In this document: in pieces, positions 16,374-26,144 of the stretch
How the letters are laid out: every line of letters starts with the position of its first letter
How positions within the stretch are numbered: position 1 is the first letter of the stretch
Source: Candidatus Brocadia pituitae
GTDB taxonomy: Bacteria > Planctomycetota > Brocadiia > Brocadiales > Brocadiaceae
NCBI GenBank assembly: GCA_017347445.1
Contig: AP021856.1
Location: forward strand, 3,046,613-3,110,612
Reading direction: 5' to 3'
Length of the DNA stretch: 64,000 bases
Made by a program: the position numbers and the translations under genes
Notes under the pieces: generated by a model
What the model saw: the letters and a program-made list of their open reading frames with translations, nothing else
The model's database searches: none
Told to the model about the DNA's origin: nothing

Positions 16374-16883
16374 ATGAATACGAAGCAAAACGAGTCGGTA
16401 CAAAATAAGACCCTGAATCTTGCTAAGATAGAAGAGGTGCTGGAGAAATATAAAAACGCCAGAGGGGCGCTAATCCCTGTTTTACAGGCTGTACAGGGAC
16501 ACTACGGGTATCTGCCGGAACCGGTTGTTGACCTGATTGCGGAAAGATTACGGATAAGCGCGCATGAAATCGTTGGAACAGCAACTTTTTATGCACAATT
16601 CCACTTAAAGCCACGCGGACAGCACATTATCAAGGTTTGCTGCGGGACTGCATGTCATGTGAAAGGGGCAAAAAAAGTGCTGCAAAAAATCAGTGAAACC
16701 CTGGAGGTTTCGACCGGTATGACAACGAAAGACAATGTTTTTACCCTGGAAGAGGTTGCCTGTCTGGGCGCTTGTTCCCTGGCGCCTGTCATGATGATGG
16801 ATGAAGATCTCCATGGAAAACTGGCACCCGATACGGTTGGCGCAGTTATAAAAGAGATAAAAGGAGCGGGAATTTCCTCATAA
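16374..16883 (+). CDS. nuoE: NADH-quinone oxidoreductase subunit E
   Basis: A 169-aa thioredoxin-fold subunit with the N1a-type [2Fe-2S] cluster. Ligands: VCCGTACHVKGA (C-x4-C, ~residues 88-99) and EEVACLGACSLAPVMMMDEDLHG (C-x3-C, ~residues 130-137). The N-terminal half (IPVLQAVQGHYGYLPEPVV, ATFYAQF) is the usual helical domain. A TTG in frame at 16350 overlaps the nuoD end, but ATG 16374 matches normal family length; neither has a good ribosome binding site. Works with NuoF in NADH oxidation. Confidence 0.94.
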   Translation: MNTKQNESVQNKTLNLAKIEEVLEKYKNARGALIPVLQAVQGHYGYLPEPVVDLIAERLRISAHEIVGTATFYAQFHLKPRGQHIIKVCCGTACHVKGAKKVLQKISETLEVSTGMTTKDNVFTLEEVACLGACSLAPVMMMDEDLHGKLAPDTVGAVIKEIKGAGISS

Positions 16884-16892
16884 AACGAAGTG

Positions 16893-18728
16893 ATGGACAC
16901 CATTGAACAGCAAAAACTAAAGGCTCTCAGACCAAAGATCATCATTGGTATGGCATCCTGCGGCATAGGAGCCGGCGCCAAAAATGTACTAAAAAGCATT
17001 GAACACGAGTTGGCAAAGCAGAAACTCGAGGCAGACATCGTGCATACTGGCTGTATCGGTATGTGCGCACAGGAAGTGCTCGTTGACGTGCTTTTCCCTG
17101 GACGCACCCGTGTCACGTACGGCAATGTAAAAACCTCGATAGTTCCTGAAATAATAGGAGAACATGTCGGGAAGGGAGAGGCGGTAAAAAAATTGGTTAT
17201 GGCACAGATGTATCTGGATGATAAAACCGCTTCCCCATACGACGGGTTGCCTTTTTTTGACGACATCGAGATGAACAAGGGCCAGAAAAAATACATCCTC
17301 CGGAATTGCGGATATATTGACCCTGATAGTATTCATGAATATATCGCGCGCGGCGGGTACACGGCACTCGAAAAAGTGCTCAAGACCATGACGCCGAAGG
17401 CGGTGATTGATGAAATAAGCAAATCGGGTCTCAGAGGCCGTGGCGGCGGTGGTTTCCCAACGGGTGAAAAATGGGCATCGTGCGCCAAGTATTCCGCTGA
17501 CGAAAAATTTGTCCTCTGCAATGCCGACGAAGGCGATCCCGGGGCCTTTATGGACAGAAGCCTTATGGAGGGAGACCCCCACGCCGTCTTAGAGGGTATG
17601 ATCATTGCCGGATATGCTATCAACGCCACGAGCGGCTACATCTATGTGCGTGCAGAATATCCTCTGGCGGTGAAACGATTAAAACATACGATCGAAGAGG
17701 CCAAAAAACTCGGATTTTTGGGCAAAAACATCCTGAACAGAGGCTACGATCTGGAAATTCTGATAAAAGAAGGGGCGGGTGCCTTTGTTTGCGGTGAATC
17801 AACCTCACTACAAAATTCCATTGAAGGCAAGCGGGGCATGCCACGTACGAGGCCCCCGCAATCGGTAGAGGCTGGATTATGGGATAAACCCACGTGCCTT
17901 AATAATGTAGAGACCTTTGCCAACGTGCCCTTTATTCTCAACAAAGGAGCCGACTGGTTTGCCAAAATCGGCACCGAAAAAAGCAAAGGAACAAAGATCT
18001 TTTCCCTGACCGGCAAAATAAAGAATGCCGGCCTCGTGGAGGTGCCAATGGGCACGACGATCAGGCAAATAGTCTTTGATATGGGCGGTGGAATTCCAAA
18101 GAGGAAAAAATTTAAGGCGGTGCAGATCGGAGGGCCTTCAGGCGGATGTCTCCCAGAATCCCTGCTGGATTCTCCGATCGACTATGAGTCGCTTTTGGGA
18201 GCCGGTGCCATGATGGGATCCGGAAGCTTTGTGGTTGTCGACGACACTACCTGTATGGTGGAGCTGGCCCGCTTCTTTATGAATTTCTGCGCCCTTGAGT
18301 CCTGCGGGAAATGTCCACCCTGCAGGATTGGCACTACGCTGATGCTGGAGATCCTTACCCGCATTACTACAGGCGGTGGAGAAGAAAAAGACCTGGAGGT
18401 GCTGGAGCAGATGAGTGACGAAATGAAGGTAATGTCCCTCTGTGGTCTTGGACAATCCGCTCCAAATCCGGTAAAATCTACTCTCCGGTATTTCCGGGAC
18501 GAATATATGGCACATATCCGCGACAAAACGTGTCCAACTGCCACCTGTGTCGCCCTGCACAAGTACGAGGTTACTCCGGAAAAATGCACCAAATGCCAAG
18601 CATGTATTCGTAACTGCCCGGTTAAGGCAATCAGCGGCAGCACAACTGAGGTTGCTTTTATTGATAAGAGCAAATGCATCAAGTGTAATCTCTGTTATGA
18701 TAAATGTAATTTTCTGGCAATAAAATGA
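16893..18728 (+). CDS. nuoF: NADH dehydrogenase subunit F, extended HndC/HydB-type
   Basis: At 611 aa this is about 180 residues longer than classical NuoF. Order: an N-terminal thioredoxin-like [2Fe-2S] domain (residues ~15-105, with ASCGIGAGAKN and HTGCIGMCAQEV), the FMN/NADH-binding core (~135-440, with GLRGRGGGGFPTGEKW and VCNADEGDPGAFMDR-type FMN loop, here LCNADEGDPGAF), the SLBB domain, the N3 cluster ESCGKCPPCRIGT (~470), and a C-terminal 2[4Fe-4S] ferredoxin domain (CTKCQACIRNCP, CIKCNLCYDKCN, ~565-608). This is the architecture of diaphorase subunits from NADP-reducing and bifurcating hydrogenases and some formate dehydrogenases. A GTG lies one codon before the ATG. The stop overlaps nuoG (ATGA). 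Confidence 0.93.
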   Translation: MDTIEQQKLKALRPKIIIGMASCGIGAGAKNVLKSIEHELAKQKLEADIVHTGCIGMCAQEVLVDVLFPGRTRVTYGNVKTSIVPEIIGEHVGKGEAVKKLVMAQMYLDDKTASPYDGLPFFDDIEMNKGQKKYILRNCGYIDPDSIHEYIARGGYTALEKVLKTMTPKAVIDEISKSGLRGRGGGGFPTGEKWASCAKYSADEKFVLCNADEGDPGAFMDRSLMEGDPHAVLEGMIIAGYAINATSGYIYVRAEYPLAVKRLKHTIEEAKKLGFLGKNILNRGYDLEILIKEGAGAFVCGESTSLQNSIEGKRGMPRTRPPQSVEAGLWDKPTCLNNVETFANVPFILNKGADWFAKIGTEKSKGTKIFSLTGKIKNAGLVEVPMGTTIRQIVFDMGGGIPKRKKFKAVQIGGPSGGCLPESLLDSPIDYESLLGAGAMMGSGSFVVVDDTTCMVELARFFMNFCALESCGKCPPCRIGTTLMLEILTRITTGGGEEKDLEVLEQMSDEMKVMSLCGLGQSAPNPVKSTLRYFRDEYMAHIRDKTCPTATCVALHKYEVTPEKCTKCQACIRNCPVKAISGSTTEVAFIDKSKCIKCNLCYDKCNFLAIK

Positions 18729-21361
18729 ATATCATAAACCTTGTTATTGATGACAAACCCATTAGCGCACCTGAAGGCACGAATGTCTTTCAGGCAGCCC
18801 TGGACAATAATATTTATATCCCCGGCCTGTGTTATCATCCAAAACTCTCACAATTCGGGGGTTGCAGGCTCTGTTACGTGGAGGTCACAGAACGGAAGAG
18901 GGGCGGCCACCGGTTCGCCTGTGCCCACCCGGTATCAGAAGGGATGATTGTGAAGGTAAATACCCCAAGAGTGCTCAGGTACCGCAAGTCGGTCATGGAA
19001 TATCTACTGGCTCATCATGAACTCTCCTGCCCGACCTGTGATAAATCCGGAGAATGCGGGCTGCAAAATATTACCTACGAAATGAATTTGGCGCCCGGCA
19101 GATTCAGGACGGTGAGAATGCACCACCCGGTAATCCGGGATAATCCCGTCCTGGAATTGAATCGCAACCGGTGTATTTTGTGTGGCCGGTGCGTAAGCGC
19201 CTGTAAAGAGATCGAAGGAGTAAGCGCCATTGATTTCCAGAACCGCGGTTTTAAAACGGTCATCGGCACCGCCTTTGACAGGCCGCTGGAATGCAGTTTC
19301 TGCGGCGGATGCGTTGCCGTGTGCCCGACCGGCGCATGGCAGGACAGGACACTGGGGTTCAAAGGCAGGTCGTGGGAATTCACCAGCACGCCAACGATTT
19401 GTCCTTACTGTTCCGTTGGCTGTACGATCGTTGCAAACACAAAGACGGGGAGCGTGCGCCGCATCGTATCCGATGACCGTCTGGGAATAAATGAAGGCAA
19501 TCTCTGTGTTAAAGGAAGATTTGGCCACGAATTTATCCATTCTCCCGAACGGCTGAAAACTCCGTTCATCAGAAAAAACGGAGAATTCTACCCGGCAACC
19601 TGGAACGAAGCCATTGACTATGTATCGAAACGGTTCCAGCAGATTATTGGTGAACATGGCGGACCATCGATTGGCGGGATTGGTTCAGAAAGATGCACCA
19701 ACGAGGACAACTACCTCTTCCAAAAATTCTGCCGGTCCGTTCTGGGCACAAACGTCATTGACAACATATCGAACATGAAATCACCCTATCTCAACCGGCT
19801 GATGTATCAAACTGTCGTGCATGGCATGGCAACACCGTCACTCAAAGAACTCGAGCGTGCGGACATCCTGTTCTTTTTTGGAACTGATGTGACGGAGGCC
19901 CATCCCGTGGCCGCCAGCATGGCGCGAAAAGCCATCCGGCTGAACAATGCGAATCTCATTATTGCCAATATCAGAAACGTCCAGTACAATAGCACCGCCA
20001 AAAATGACGTCCGTTTACCGTATACCTTGGGAAGCCAGTCCGCCGTAATGAACACTTTGATGAAGGTCATGCTTGATGAAGGCCTGGTTGATGTAAAAAA
20101 GGCAGAAACTGCGACAGATCATTTTCATGAGTTCTGCTCCGCGCTGAACACCGTCTCAGTCGCAGAGGCATCTCAGCACATGGGAGTTCCTGAGGAAACG
20201 ATCAGAAACGCAGCAAGAATTCTGGCAAGGCCGGGAAGGTGCCATATCATCTGCGGCAAGGATATTGAAGAAGATCCGTCCGGGGAAGTTACGATACAAT
20301 CCGTCTTGAATTTCTGCGCATTCATCAATGCCGCACGGGGCGGTGAGGGCAAGGCTTCGATCCTGTTTTCAAGAGCTCACAACAACTCTCAGGGCGTGAA
20401 TGATGTGGGAGTTGTTCCTGAATTTCTTCCCGGATATCTTGATATCTACAATGCATCGCAGAGGGAAAAGGTCGAAAAAATATGGGGAAAAAAACTGCCG
20501 GAATCTCTGTTCAGAAAAGAGACCATGAATATAATTGACCTTGCGCTCAATGGTAAATTAAAAGCATTCTACGTTATGGGAGAGAATCCTATCGTGACCT
20601 ACCCCTATGGCAAGGACATCCGGGAGGCATGCAAAAAGCTCGATTTTATGGTTGTCCAGGATACCTTCCTGACGGAAACTGCGCAATTGGCAGATGTTGT
20701 TCTCCCAACGGTAACCTTCGCCGAGAAGGAAGGGACGTTCACCAATATGGGGATGACCGTGCAGCGGCTGAACAAGGTAATTCAACCTGCGGGAGAAGCC
20801 AGACCAGACTGGGAAATTCTCTGCGAACTAGCGAAAAGGATGGGGCGTCCTTTCTCTTATCTTTTCGCAAAAGAGATTTTACAGGAAATCGGAAGCGTAT
20901 CACCCGTGTACGCCGGCATTCAGTATGACCGCTTGAAAAGAAAGGAATTTCACTGGGCATCTTCCTTTTCTCACAAGAAGGCGCCAACAAAGTATACCTT
21001 TGAGATTGCCAGGCATGAACGCCCCGCTGTGGCAACGAGAAAGGATTTTCCGTATCTCCTGCTGACCGGTGCCAGCCTGAACCACCACGGCACTTTTTCC
21101 CGGCATGCAAAGGCGCTGACTGAAATCGCCCCGGAATGTTTTGTGGAGATATCGAAAAATGCTGCGCACGAGGCTGGTGTTCAAAGCGGAGATATGGTCA
21201 CCGTTGAATCCATGCAAAACAAGATAAAACTAAAGGCAAGGGTCACGGACACGATACCCGAAGGGATCGTTTTTATTCCGGAAGATTGTGAATGGATACC
21301 AGTCAATCTGCTCCGCAATAAGGTATATACCCCTGTTAAAATTTATAAAGAATCGGCGTAA
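18725..21361 (+). CDS. nuoG: NADH-quinone oxidoreductase subunit G, formate-dehydrogenase-like
   Basis: An 878-aa iron-sulfur/molybdopterin-fold subunit. An N-terminal [2Fe-2S] domain (CYHPKLSQFGGCRLC, residues ~36-51) is followed by a His/Cys cluster (HHELSCPTCDKSGECGLQ, ~97-114), two [4Fe-4S] motifs (CILCGRCVSACK, CSFCGGCVAVCP, ~142-203), and a molybdopterin oxidoreductase domain with a further cluster (CPYCSVGCT ... NLCVKGRFG, ~226-264). The C-terminus has the molydopterin-dinucleotide-binding fold (LLTGASLNHHGTFSRHAKAL, SGDMVTVES). The region where formate dehydrogenases carry catalytic Sec or Cys reads IDNISNMKSPYLN, without either, so formate oxidation by this subunit is unlikely. It starts within the nuoF stop. 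Confidence 0.92.
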   Translation: MNIINLVIDDKPISAPEGTNVFQAALDNNIYIPGLCYHPKLSQFGGCRLCYVEVTERKRGGHRFACAHPVSEGMIVKVNTPRVLRYRKSVMEYLLAHHELSCPTCDKSGECGLQNITYEMNLAPGRFRTVRMHHPVIRDNPVLELNRNRCILCGRCVSACKEIEGVSAIDFQNRGFKTVIGTAFDRPLECSFCGGCVAVCPTGAWQDRTLGFKGRSWEFTSTPTICPYCSVGCTIVANTKTGSVRRIVSDDRLGINEGNLCVKGRFGHEFIHSPERLKTPFIRKNGEFYPATWNEAIDYVSKRFQQIIGEHGGPSIGGIGSERCTNEDNYLFQKFCRSVLGTNVIDNISNMKSPYLNRLMYQTVVHGMATPSLKELERADILFFFGTDVTEAHPVAASMARKAIRLNNANLIIANIRNVQYNSTAKNDVRLPYTLGSQSAVMNTLMKVMLDEGLVDVKKAETATDHFHEFCSALNTVSVAEASQHMGVPEETIRNAARILARPGRCHIICGKDIEEDPSGEVTIQSVLNFCAFINAARGGEGKASILFSRAHNNSQGVNDVGVVPEFLPGYLDIYNASQREKVEKIWGKKLPESLFRKETMNIIDLALNGKLKAFYVMGENPIVTYPYGKDIREACKKLDFMVVQDTFLTETAQLADVVLPTVTFAEKEGTFTNMGMTVQRLNKVIQPAGEARPDWEILCELAKRMGRPFSYLFAKEILQEIGSVSPVYAGIQYDRLKRKEFHWASSFSHKKAPTKYTFEIARHERPAVATRKDFPYLLLTGASLNHHGTFSRHAKALTEIAPECFVEISKNAAHEAGVQSGDMVTVESMQNKIKLKARVTDTIPEGIVFIPEDCEWIPVNLLRNKVYTPVKIYKESA

Positions 21362-21386
21362 ATGATAGATACGCGAGGGTGATGGT

Positions 21387-21671
21387 ATGGCAAAAAAAGG
21401 ACAAACATATTTTTGTGAGATTTGCAGACAAAAAGTCGTTGTTACGAGGGAAGGCTTCGGCGTGTTGGTATGCTGCGGGCAGGAGATGCGTTCCGTTGGA
21501 GACCGGGGAATGATGGCCACATGGACAGCAGTCCATCACAAACCCGAAGACGGAGTAAAATTCCAGTGTGACGTATGTGGGCAGCAGATCGATGTTATTG
21601 TTGAAACCACAGGCATCCTGGAGTGCTGCGGTCAAAGGATGCACCGGATTGAGGCGAACACAGCTAAATGA
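21387..21671 (+). CDS. tandem desulforedoxin-domain protein inside the nuo operon
   Basis: A 94-aa protein made of two desulforedoxin-like rubredoxin-fold repeats. The first has YFCEICRQKVVVTREGFGVLVCCGQEM, quoted in parts CEIC...VCCGQEM (residues ~8-31), and the second CDVC...ECCGQRM (~57-82). Each provides C-x2-C plus an adjacent Cys pair for one Fe (or Zn). The ATGA overlap with nuoH, and only 25 bases from nuoG, place it firmly in the nuo transcript. Desulforedoxin domains normally pass single electrons, for instance to superoxide reductase. Its presence among complex I genes is unusual; a role as assembly factor or electron outlet is inference. Probable start ATG 21387 (GAGGGTGAT upstream). 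Confidence 0.85.
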   Translation: MAKKGQTYFCEICRQKVVVTREGFGVLVCCGQEMRSVGDRGMMATWTAVHHKPEDGVKFQCDVCGQQIDVIVETTGILECCGQRMHRIEANTAK

Positions 21672-22663
21672 ACAAAGAATTCCTGGTATATCTTGTTATT
21701 GCATGCGTTAAAATCTTTCTGGTATTTGGTATGATCCAGCTTATGGTCATCTCCATGATCTGGCTCGAACGGAAGATTATGGCACACATGCAGGTGCGGC
21801 TGGGGCCGATGCGTGTCGGACCTCATGGTCTATTGCAGCCCATTGCTGACGGCATCAAGCTCCTCCTCAAGGAAGACATTATTCCGGAAAAGGCGAGCAA
21901 GCTGCTTTTTATCCTGGCTCCGGCAATGGCCATGATTCCCGCAATGCTTACCTTTGCCGTCATTCCTTTCGGAGATACCGTAACCATTCTCGGGCACAAG
22001 GTAGACCTGGTAATCACCGACATTAATATCGGGTTTCTTTACATTTTCGGTGTATCTTCCTTAGGTATTTATGGTATCGTCATGGCTGGATGGGCATCAA
22101 ACAACAAATACTCACTGCTGGGCGGCATACGGTCTTCAGCGCAGATGATCAGCTATGAACTAACCCTTGGGTTGTCACTCATCGGGGTAGTTATGCTAAC
22201 AGAGTCGCTGAGTCTGGTGGATGTCGTCAATGCCCAGGCAAAACTGTGGAATATTATTTTACAACCCGTTGGCTTTTTTATCTATTTCACAAGTGCTATA
22301 GCGGAGGTCAACCGGTGTCCTTTTGATCTCCCCGAGGCAGAGTCAGAGCTTGTGGCGGGATACCATACCGAGTACAGCAGCATGAAATTTGCCATGTTTT
22401 TCATGGCAGAATACGCCAACATGATCACCGTATCCGCCATTGCGGTAACCTTTTTTCTGGGCGGATGGCAGGGACCGTTTTTACCACCGGTCGTCTGGTT
22501 CATGCTCAAGTTGTCCGGGTGTTTATTTTTCTTCATCTGGATACGGTCGACGTTTCCACGGCTCAGATACGACCAACTCATGCATTTCGGCTGGAAGTTT
22601 CTGTTGCCGCTTTCGTTGTTTAACATATTAATCACTGGACTTGTCATGATAATAAAAGGATAA
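21668..22663 (+). CDS. nuoH: NADH-quinone oxidoreductase subunit H
   Basis: A 331-aa membrane subunit with about eight transmembrane helices that anchors the peripheral arm and forms the mouth of the quinone channel. Conserved blocks: MIWLERKIMAHMQVRLGPMRVGP (residues ~30-52; quoted parts WLERK, QVRLGP), LLQPIADGIKLLLKED (~55-70), RSSAQMISYELTLGLS (E/Y-rich loop, ~155-170) and EVNRCPFDLPEAESELVAGYHTEYS-type loop (~216-240; quoted parts NRCPFDLPEAE, AGYHTEYS). Start overlaps the desulforedoxin gene stop; nuoI follows after one base. Confidence 0.96.
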   Translation: MNKEFLVYLVIACVKIFLVFGMIQLMVISMIWLERKIMAHMQVRLGPMRVGPHGLLQPIADGIKLLLKEDIIPEKASKLLFILAPAMAMIPAMLTFAVIPFGDTVTILGHKVDLVITDINIGFLYIFGVSSLGIYGIVMAGWASNNKYSLLGGIRSSAQMISYELTLGLSLIGVVMLTESLSLVDVVNAQAKLWNIILQPVGFFIYFTSAIAEVNRCPFDLPEAESELVAGYHTEYSSMKFAMFFMAEYANMITVSAIAVTFFLGGWQGPFLPPVVWFMLKLSGCLFFFIWIRSTFPRLRYDQLMHFGWKFLLPLSLFNILITGLVMIIKG

Positions 22664-22664
22664 T

Positions 22665-23090
22665 ATGATTTTGCCCTTATTAAAAGGCTTGACGCTTACC
22701 CTCAGCCGATTTCTCAATCCAAAGACGTGCGCAACAGAACTCTATCCTGAAGAACGGCCAAAACTTTCCTCAAGATTTCGGGGATTGCCGGAATTACAGA
22801 TAGGAAAAGACGGGCGGGAAAAGTGTGTTGCCTGCGGATTGTGCGCCAAGGTTTGTCCCTCGCAGTGCATTTCCGTTGAGGGAGCTGAGGATGAAACGAA
22901 CCGAAGATACCCGAAAACCTATGAATTGGATGCATTCCGTTGTATTTTCTGCGGGTTTTGTGAGGAGGCATGTCCGGTAAGGGCTATCATCCTGCGGGAT
23001 ACTTTTGAACTAGCAACGTATGAAAATAAAGAAGTCTTTGATAAGGAACGATTATTAGATCTCACAAGGAAGCGAAATTTGCCGCGGTAG
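22665..23090 (+). CDS. nuoI: NADH-quinone oxidoreductase subunit I
   Basis: A 141-aa peripheral-arm ferredoxin-like subunit with N6a and N6b [4Fe-4S] clusters: CVACGLCAKVCPSQCI (~residues 54-69) and CIFCGFCEEACPVRAI (~92-107). The N-terminal LTLTLSRFLNPK amphipathic helix contacts NuoH. It links the NuoG chain of clusters to N2 in NuoB. After it the operon is interrupted by a 304-base repeat-bearing spacer before nuoJ. Confidence 0.95.
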   Translation: MILPLLKGLTLTLSRFLNPKTCATELYPEERPKLSSRFRGLPELQIGKDGREKCVACGLCAKVCPSQCISVEGAEDETNRRYPKTYELDAFRCIFCGFCEEACPVRAIILRDTFELATYENKEVFDKERLLDLTRKRNLPR

Positions 23091-23394
23091 GTCTTACCCG
23101 TCGTGACAATAGCACCTTCCAAAGATACGTTTGACATTTTTGGCAAAATTTATGAATGAATTAGGCTGTCTTCGACAACGACTTTTAGATGCACTGCGAT
23201 GTCAGCAAAAAAACACAACCCCCTTGCCCCCTTTTCTAAGGGGGATTCAGGGGTTTGTTTGGTTGCCATGATACAAACTTTGAAATTCCTGTACATCAAA
23301 ATTAACCCTGTCAGGGTGTAAAGACCCTGACAGGGTTGACACACGAACTTCGTGTTTCGGATTTTGTCTTTTCCGGCTTACTCGGTTTAGGGAT
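23091..23394. other. repeat-bearing spacer between nuoI and nuoJ
   Basis: No gene. It holds a C-rich/G-rich inverted repeat (23218-23254, CCCCCTTTTCTAAGGGGG core, related to 26231-26296) and a strong hairpin CCCTGTCAGGGT / ACCCTGACAGGG (about 23308-23338) without a T-run. It could slow or attenuate transcription between the two halves of the nuo cluster. Confidence 0.6.
23308..23338. repeat. hairpin in the nuoI-nuoJ spacer
   Basis: A 12-bp perfect stem CCCTGTCAGGGT with complement around a GTAAAG-type loop. No terminal U-tract, so attenuation or mRNA stabilisation rather than full termination is more likely. Confidence 0.6.
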
Positions 23395-23904
23395 ATGTCA
23401 GAATATTTATTTTACATTGTAGCTGTGATTACGGTGACTACGGCGGTTTATCTTATCTTTGAGAAAAACCCCGTCTTTGGCGCTTTATACCTTATTCAGA
23501 CGATGGTCTCGCTTGCCGTCCTCTATATACTGCTTGAGGCGCAGTTTGTTGCTGCCGTTCAGATCATCGTATATGCCGGCGCCATTATGGTGCTCTTCCT
23601 CTTCGTTATTATGCTGTTAAACCTTGACATAAAAGAGGAGGCAAGGAATCCCTTACCCTTCCAAAGGATACCCGCGATTCTGATGGGGATTGCATTGTTC
23701 ACCGTCATCTGCATCGTTATCAGATCGAAACTCCTGCAGGGGAAGCAGGATCAGTACACAACGGCGTATGTCCAAAGCATCGGAAATACAAAACTCATTG
23801 GGAATCTGTTATTCACAGATTACTTGCTGCCGTTCGAGATAACCTCCATTTTGTTATTTGTAGCTGCTATTGGCGCTATTATGCTGGCAAAGAGGAAATT
23901 ATAA
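23395..23904 (+). CDS. nuoJ: NADH-quinone oxidoreductase subunit J
   Basis: A 169-aa membrane subunit with five predicted helices. Family features: [49 protein letters not shown], seen here as [32 protein letters not shown]-type core (residues ~27-78). This contains the pi-bulge helix (TM3) that couples quinone chemistry to proton movement. A C-terminal helix ([25 protein letters not shown]) follows. No ribosome binding site is obvious before the ATG. nuoK starts two bases downstream. Confidence 0.93.
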   Translation: MSEYLFYIVAVITVTTAVYLIFEKNPVFGALYLIQTMVSLAVLYILLEAQFVAAVQIIVYAGAIMVLFLFVIMLLNLDIKEEARNPLPFQRIPAILMGIALFTVICIVIRSKLLQGKQDQYTTAYVQSIGNTKLIGNLLFTDYLLPFEITSILLFVAAIGAIMLAKRKL

Positions 23905-23905
23905 G

Positions 23906-24208
23906 ATGATTACCATTACGCATTATCTGGTATTGAGCGCAATCCTGTTTACTGTGGGCGTTACTGGCGTCCTGATACGAAGGAATGCCATAATCATTTT
24001 CATGTGCATTGAGCTTATGCTCAACGCGGTGAATCTGTCCTTTGTGGCATGCGCCCATTACCTCAATTCCATGCAGGGACAGTTGTTTGTCTTTTTCACC
24101 ATGACCGTTGCCGCCGCCGAAGCTGCCGTTGGCCTGGCAATCATTGTGGCCGTATTCAGAAATAAAGAAACCGTAAACATTGACGATATCAATATCATGA
24201 AGTGGTAG
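23906..24208 (+). CDS. nuoK: NADH-quinone oxidoreductase subunit K
   Basis: A 100-aa, three-helix subunit. It has the two buried glutamates of the proton pathway: [15 protein letters not shown] (~residues 34-48) and [18 protein letters not shown] (~69-86). The reading frame is open further upstream, but the ATG at 23906, two bases after the nuoJ stop, gives the normal family length. nuoL follows after 7 bases. Confidence 0.94.
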   Translation: MITITHYLVLSAILFTVGVTGVLIRRNAIIIFMCIELMLNAVNLSFVACAHYLNSMQGQLFVFFTMTVAAAEAAVGLAIIVAVFRNKETVNIDDINIMKW

Positions 24209-24215
24209 GAATTCC

Positions 24216-26144
24216 ATGCTCAATCTCGTATCTCTGATCTTGTTATTCCCGTTAATCGGGTCGGCTATTAACGGCCTTGCAGGTAAAAGACTGCGCAAGG
24301 AAACGGTTGGCTATCTTGCCTGCGGGGCAGTTGGCCTGTCGTTCTTTGTTTCAATCCTCGTGTTTTGCGGACTTCTTCTTCTGCCGCCTGAAGAACGCCT
24401 GTTTGAAAAACGTCTCTTCTCCTGGATCGAATCCGGTTCATTCCGGTCGCTGGCAGCTTTGCAGGTAGATCCATTGTCTACCCTTATGATTCTGACCGTT
24501 TCCGGTGTCGGATTTCTTATTCACATCTACTCAATTGGCTACATGCATCACGATAAGGGTTACCACCGTTATTTTTGCTACCTAAACCTGTTCACCTTCT
24601 CCATGCTTTTGCTGGTACTCAGCAATAATTTCCTCCTCATGTTTATTGGATGGGAGGCAGTTGGGCTATGTTCCTATCTGCTCATTGGATTCTGGTTTGA
24701 AAAAAAATCGGCCTCAGATGCAGCGAAAAAGGCTTTTGTTGTGAACCGGATCGGCGACTTTGGCTTTGCCCTTGGCATCATGCTTATCTTTCTGAACTTT
24801 CACAGTATCGATTTTACGGAGATATTCAGCGCTGCCTCTCATGGAAATTTTGAGACAGGCAACTTTGCTATAACTATGATCACCCTTCTTTTATTTATGG
24901 GAGCAACGGGTAAATCAGCCCAGATACCTCTGTATACCTGGTTACCCGACGCCATGGAGGGTCCTACACCAGTCAGCGCACTTATCCACGCGGCAACCAT
25001 GGTAACGGCTGGCGTTTATATGATCGCCCGGTGCAATGTCCTGTACACGCTATCTCCGTTTACCATGACCGTGGTAGCCAGTATTGGTGCAGCAACGGCG
25101 CTCTTTGCAGCATCCATTGGCCTTGTGCAAAATGACATCAAGCGGGTGCTGGCGTATTCTACGATCAGCCAGCTCGGCTACATGTTTCTGGCCTGTGGCG
25201 TGGGCGCATTCACGGCGGGAGTCTTCCACCTGATGACCCATGCCTTTTTCAAGGCCTTGCTGTTTCTTGGCTCAGGAAGTGTCATTCACGCCTTGTCCGG
25301 TGAACAGGATATGCGGAAGATGGGCGGACTGAAATCACACATCCCCACCACGTACAAGACCTTTTTGATCGGCACAATAGCTATTGCAGGTATTCCACCA
25401 TTTGCAGGATTCTTCAGCAAAGATGAAATTTTATTAGAGGCGCTCATCCGTGGAAATTTTATCTATTGGTCGATCGGAGCTATCGCAGCCCTGTTAACGG
25501 CTTTCTATATGTTTCGTTTGCTTTTTATAACTTTCCATGGGGAATCCCGGGTGGACCACCATGTCATGGAACACATCCATGAATCTCCCAAGAACATGAC
25601 TCTTCCCCTGACCACGCTTGCAGGGCTTTCCTTTGCCGGTGGATTTGTTGGTATTCCCGGTGCAAGTGCGATAAACCATTTTTTGTCTCCTGTATTCGGC
25701 GGACACGGTCATGCTGAAATTTCAGGGGCAGAGACTGCAGAACACCACGGTGCAGGGCTTCCCTATCTGATGATGGTTATATCAACGGCTATCGCCATTG
25801 CCGGAATATTCCTTGCGTACCAGATGTACGTCAAAAAACCCGGACTGCCCAAAAGACTGGCAGAACGGTTCCGGTTTATCCATAAGCTCCTCTTGAACAA
25901 GTATTATGTTGATGAAATCTACGATGCTGTTTTCGTAAACCAAATCAAAAAGATATCGACCCAAATATTGTGGAAAGGGGTAGATGTCCGGGTAATCGAC
26001 GGATCGGTAAATGGCATCGCCCGTCTTGTGGGGGGAATTGGTAATATCTTTCGTCTCTTGCAAACGGGATACATACGGAATTACGCCTTTTATATAGTCA
26101 TCGGCTGTATCTTTATTGTTGTGCTTGCTGTGTTTGGCAGGTAA
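24216..26144 (+). CDS. nuoL: NADH-quinone oxidoreductase subunit L
   Basis: A 642-aa antiporter-like proton-pumping subunit at the distal end of the membrane arm. The core motifs are there: [19 protein letters not shown] (residues ~145-163, conserved Glu), [10 protein letters not shown]-type loop here as [23 protein letters not shown] (~249-271; Lys/His pathway), and [18 protein letters not shown] (~310-327). The C-terminal long lateral helix and final TM are present (residues ~545-640). A His-rich loop lies near residue 505. Followed by a 215-base spacer with a palindromic repeat before nuoM. Confidence 0.95.
   Translation: MLNLVSLILLFPLIGSAINGLAGKRLRKETVGYLACGAVGLSFFVSILVFCGLLLLPPEERLFEKRLFSWIESGSFRSLAALQVDPLSTLMILTVSGVGFLIHIYSIGYMHHDKGYHRYFCYLNLFTFSMLLLVLSNNFLLMFIGWEAVGLCSYLLIGFWFEKKSASDAAKKAFVVNRIGDFGFALGIMLIFLNFHSIDFTEIFSAASHGNFETGNFAITMITLLLFMGATGKSAQIPLYTWLPDAMEGPTPVSALIHAATMVTAGVYMIARCNVLYTLSPFTMTVVASIGAATALFAASIGLVQNDIKRVLAYSTISQLGYMFLACGVGAFTAGVFHLMTHAFFKALLFLGSGSVIHALSGEQDMRKMGGLKSHIPTTYKTFLIGTIAIAGIPPFAGFFSKDEILLEALIRGNFIYWSIGAIAALLTAFYMFRLLFITFHGESRVDHHVMEHIHESPKNMTLPLTTLAGLSFAGGFVGIPGASAINHFLSPVFGGHGHAEISGAETAEHHGAGLPYLMMVISTAIAIAGIFLAYQMYVKKPGLPKRLAERFRFIHKLLLNKYYVDEIYDAVFVNQIKKISTQILWKGVDVRVIDGSVNGIARLVGGIGNIFRLLQTGYIRNYAFYIVIGCIFIVVLAVFGR

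Noticed and set aside
18725-21361. Annotation as formate dehydrogenase alpha subunit
   Set aside because: The Fe-S and molybdopterin parts are FDH-like, but there is no Sec (no in-frame TGA) or Cys at the catalytic position, and the gene is inside a complete nuo operon.
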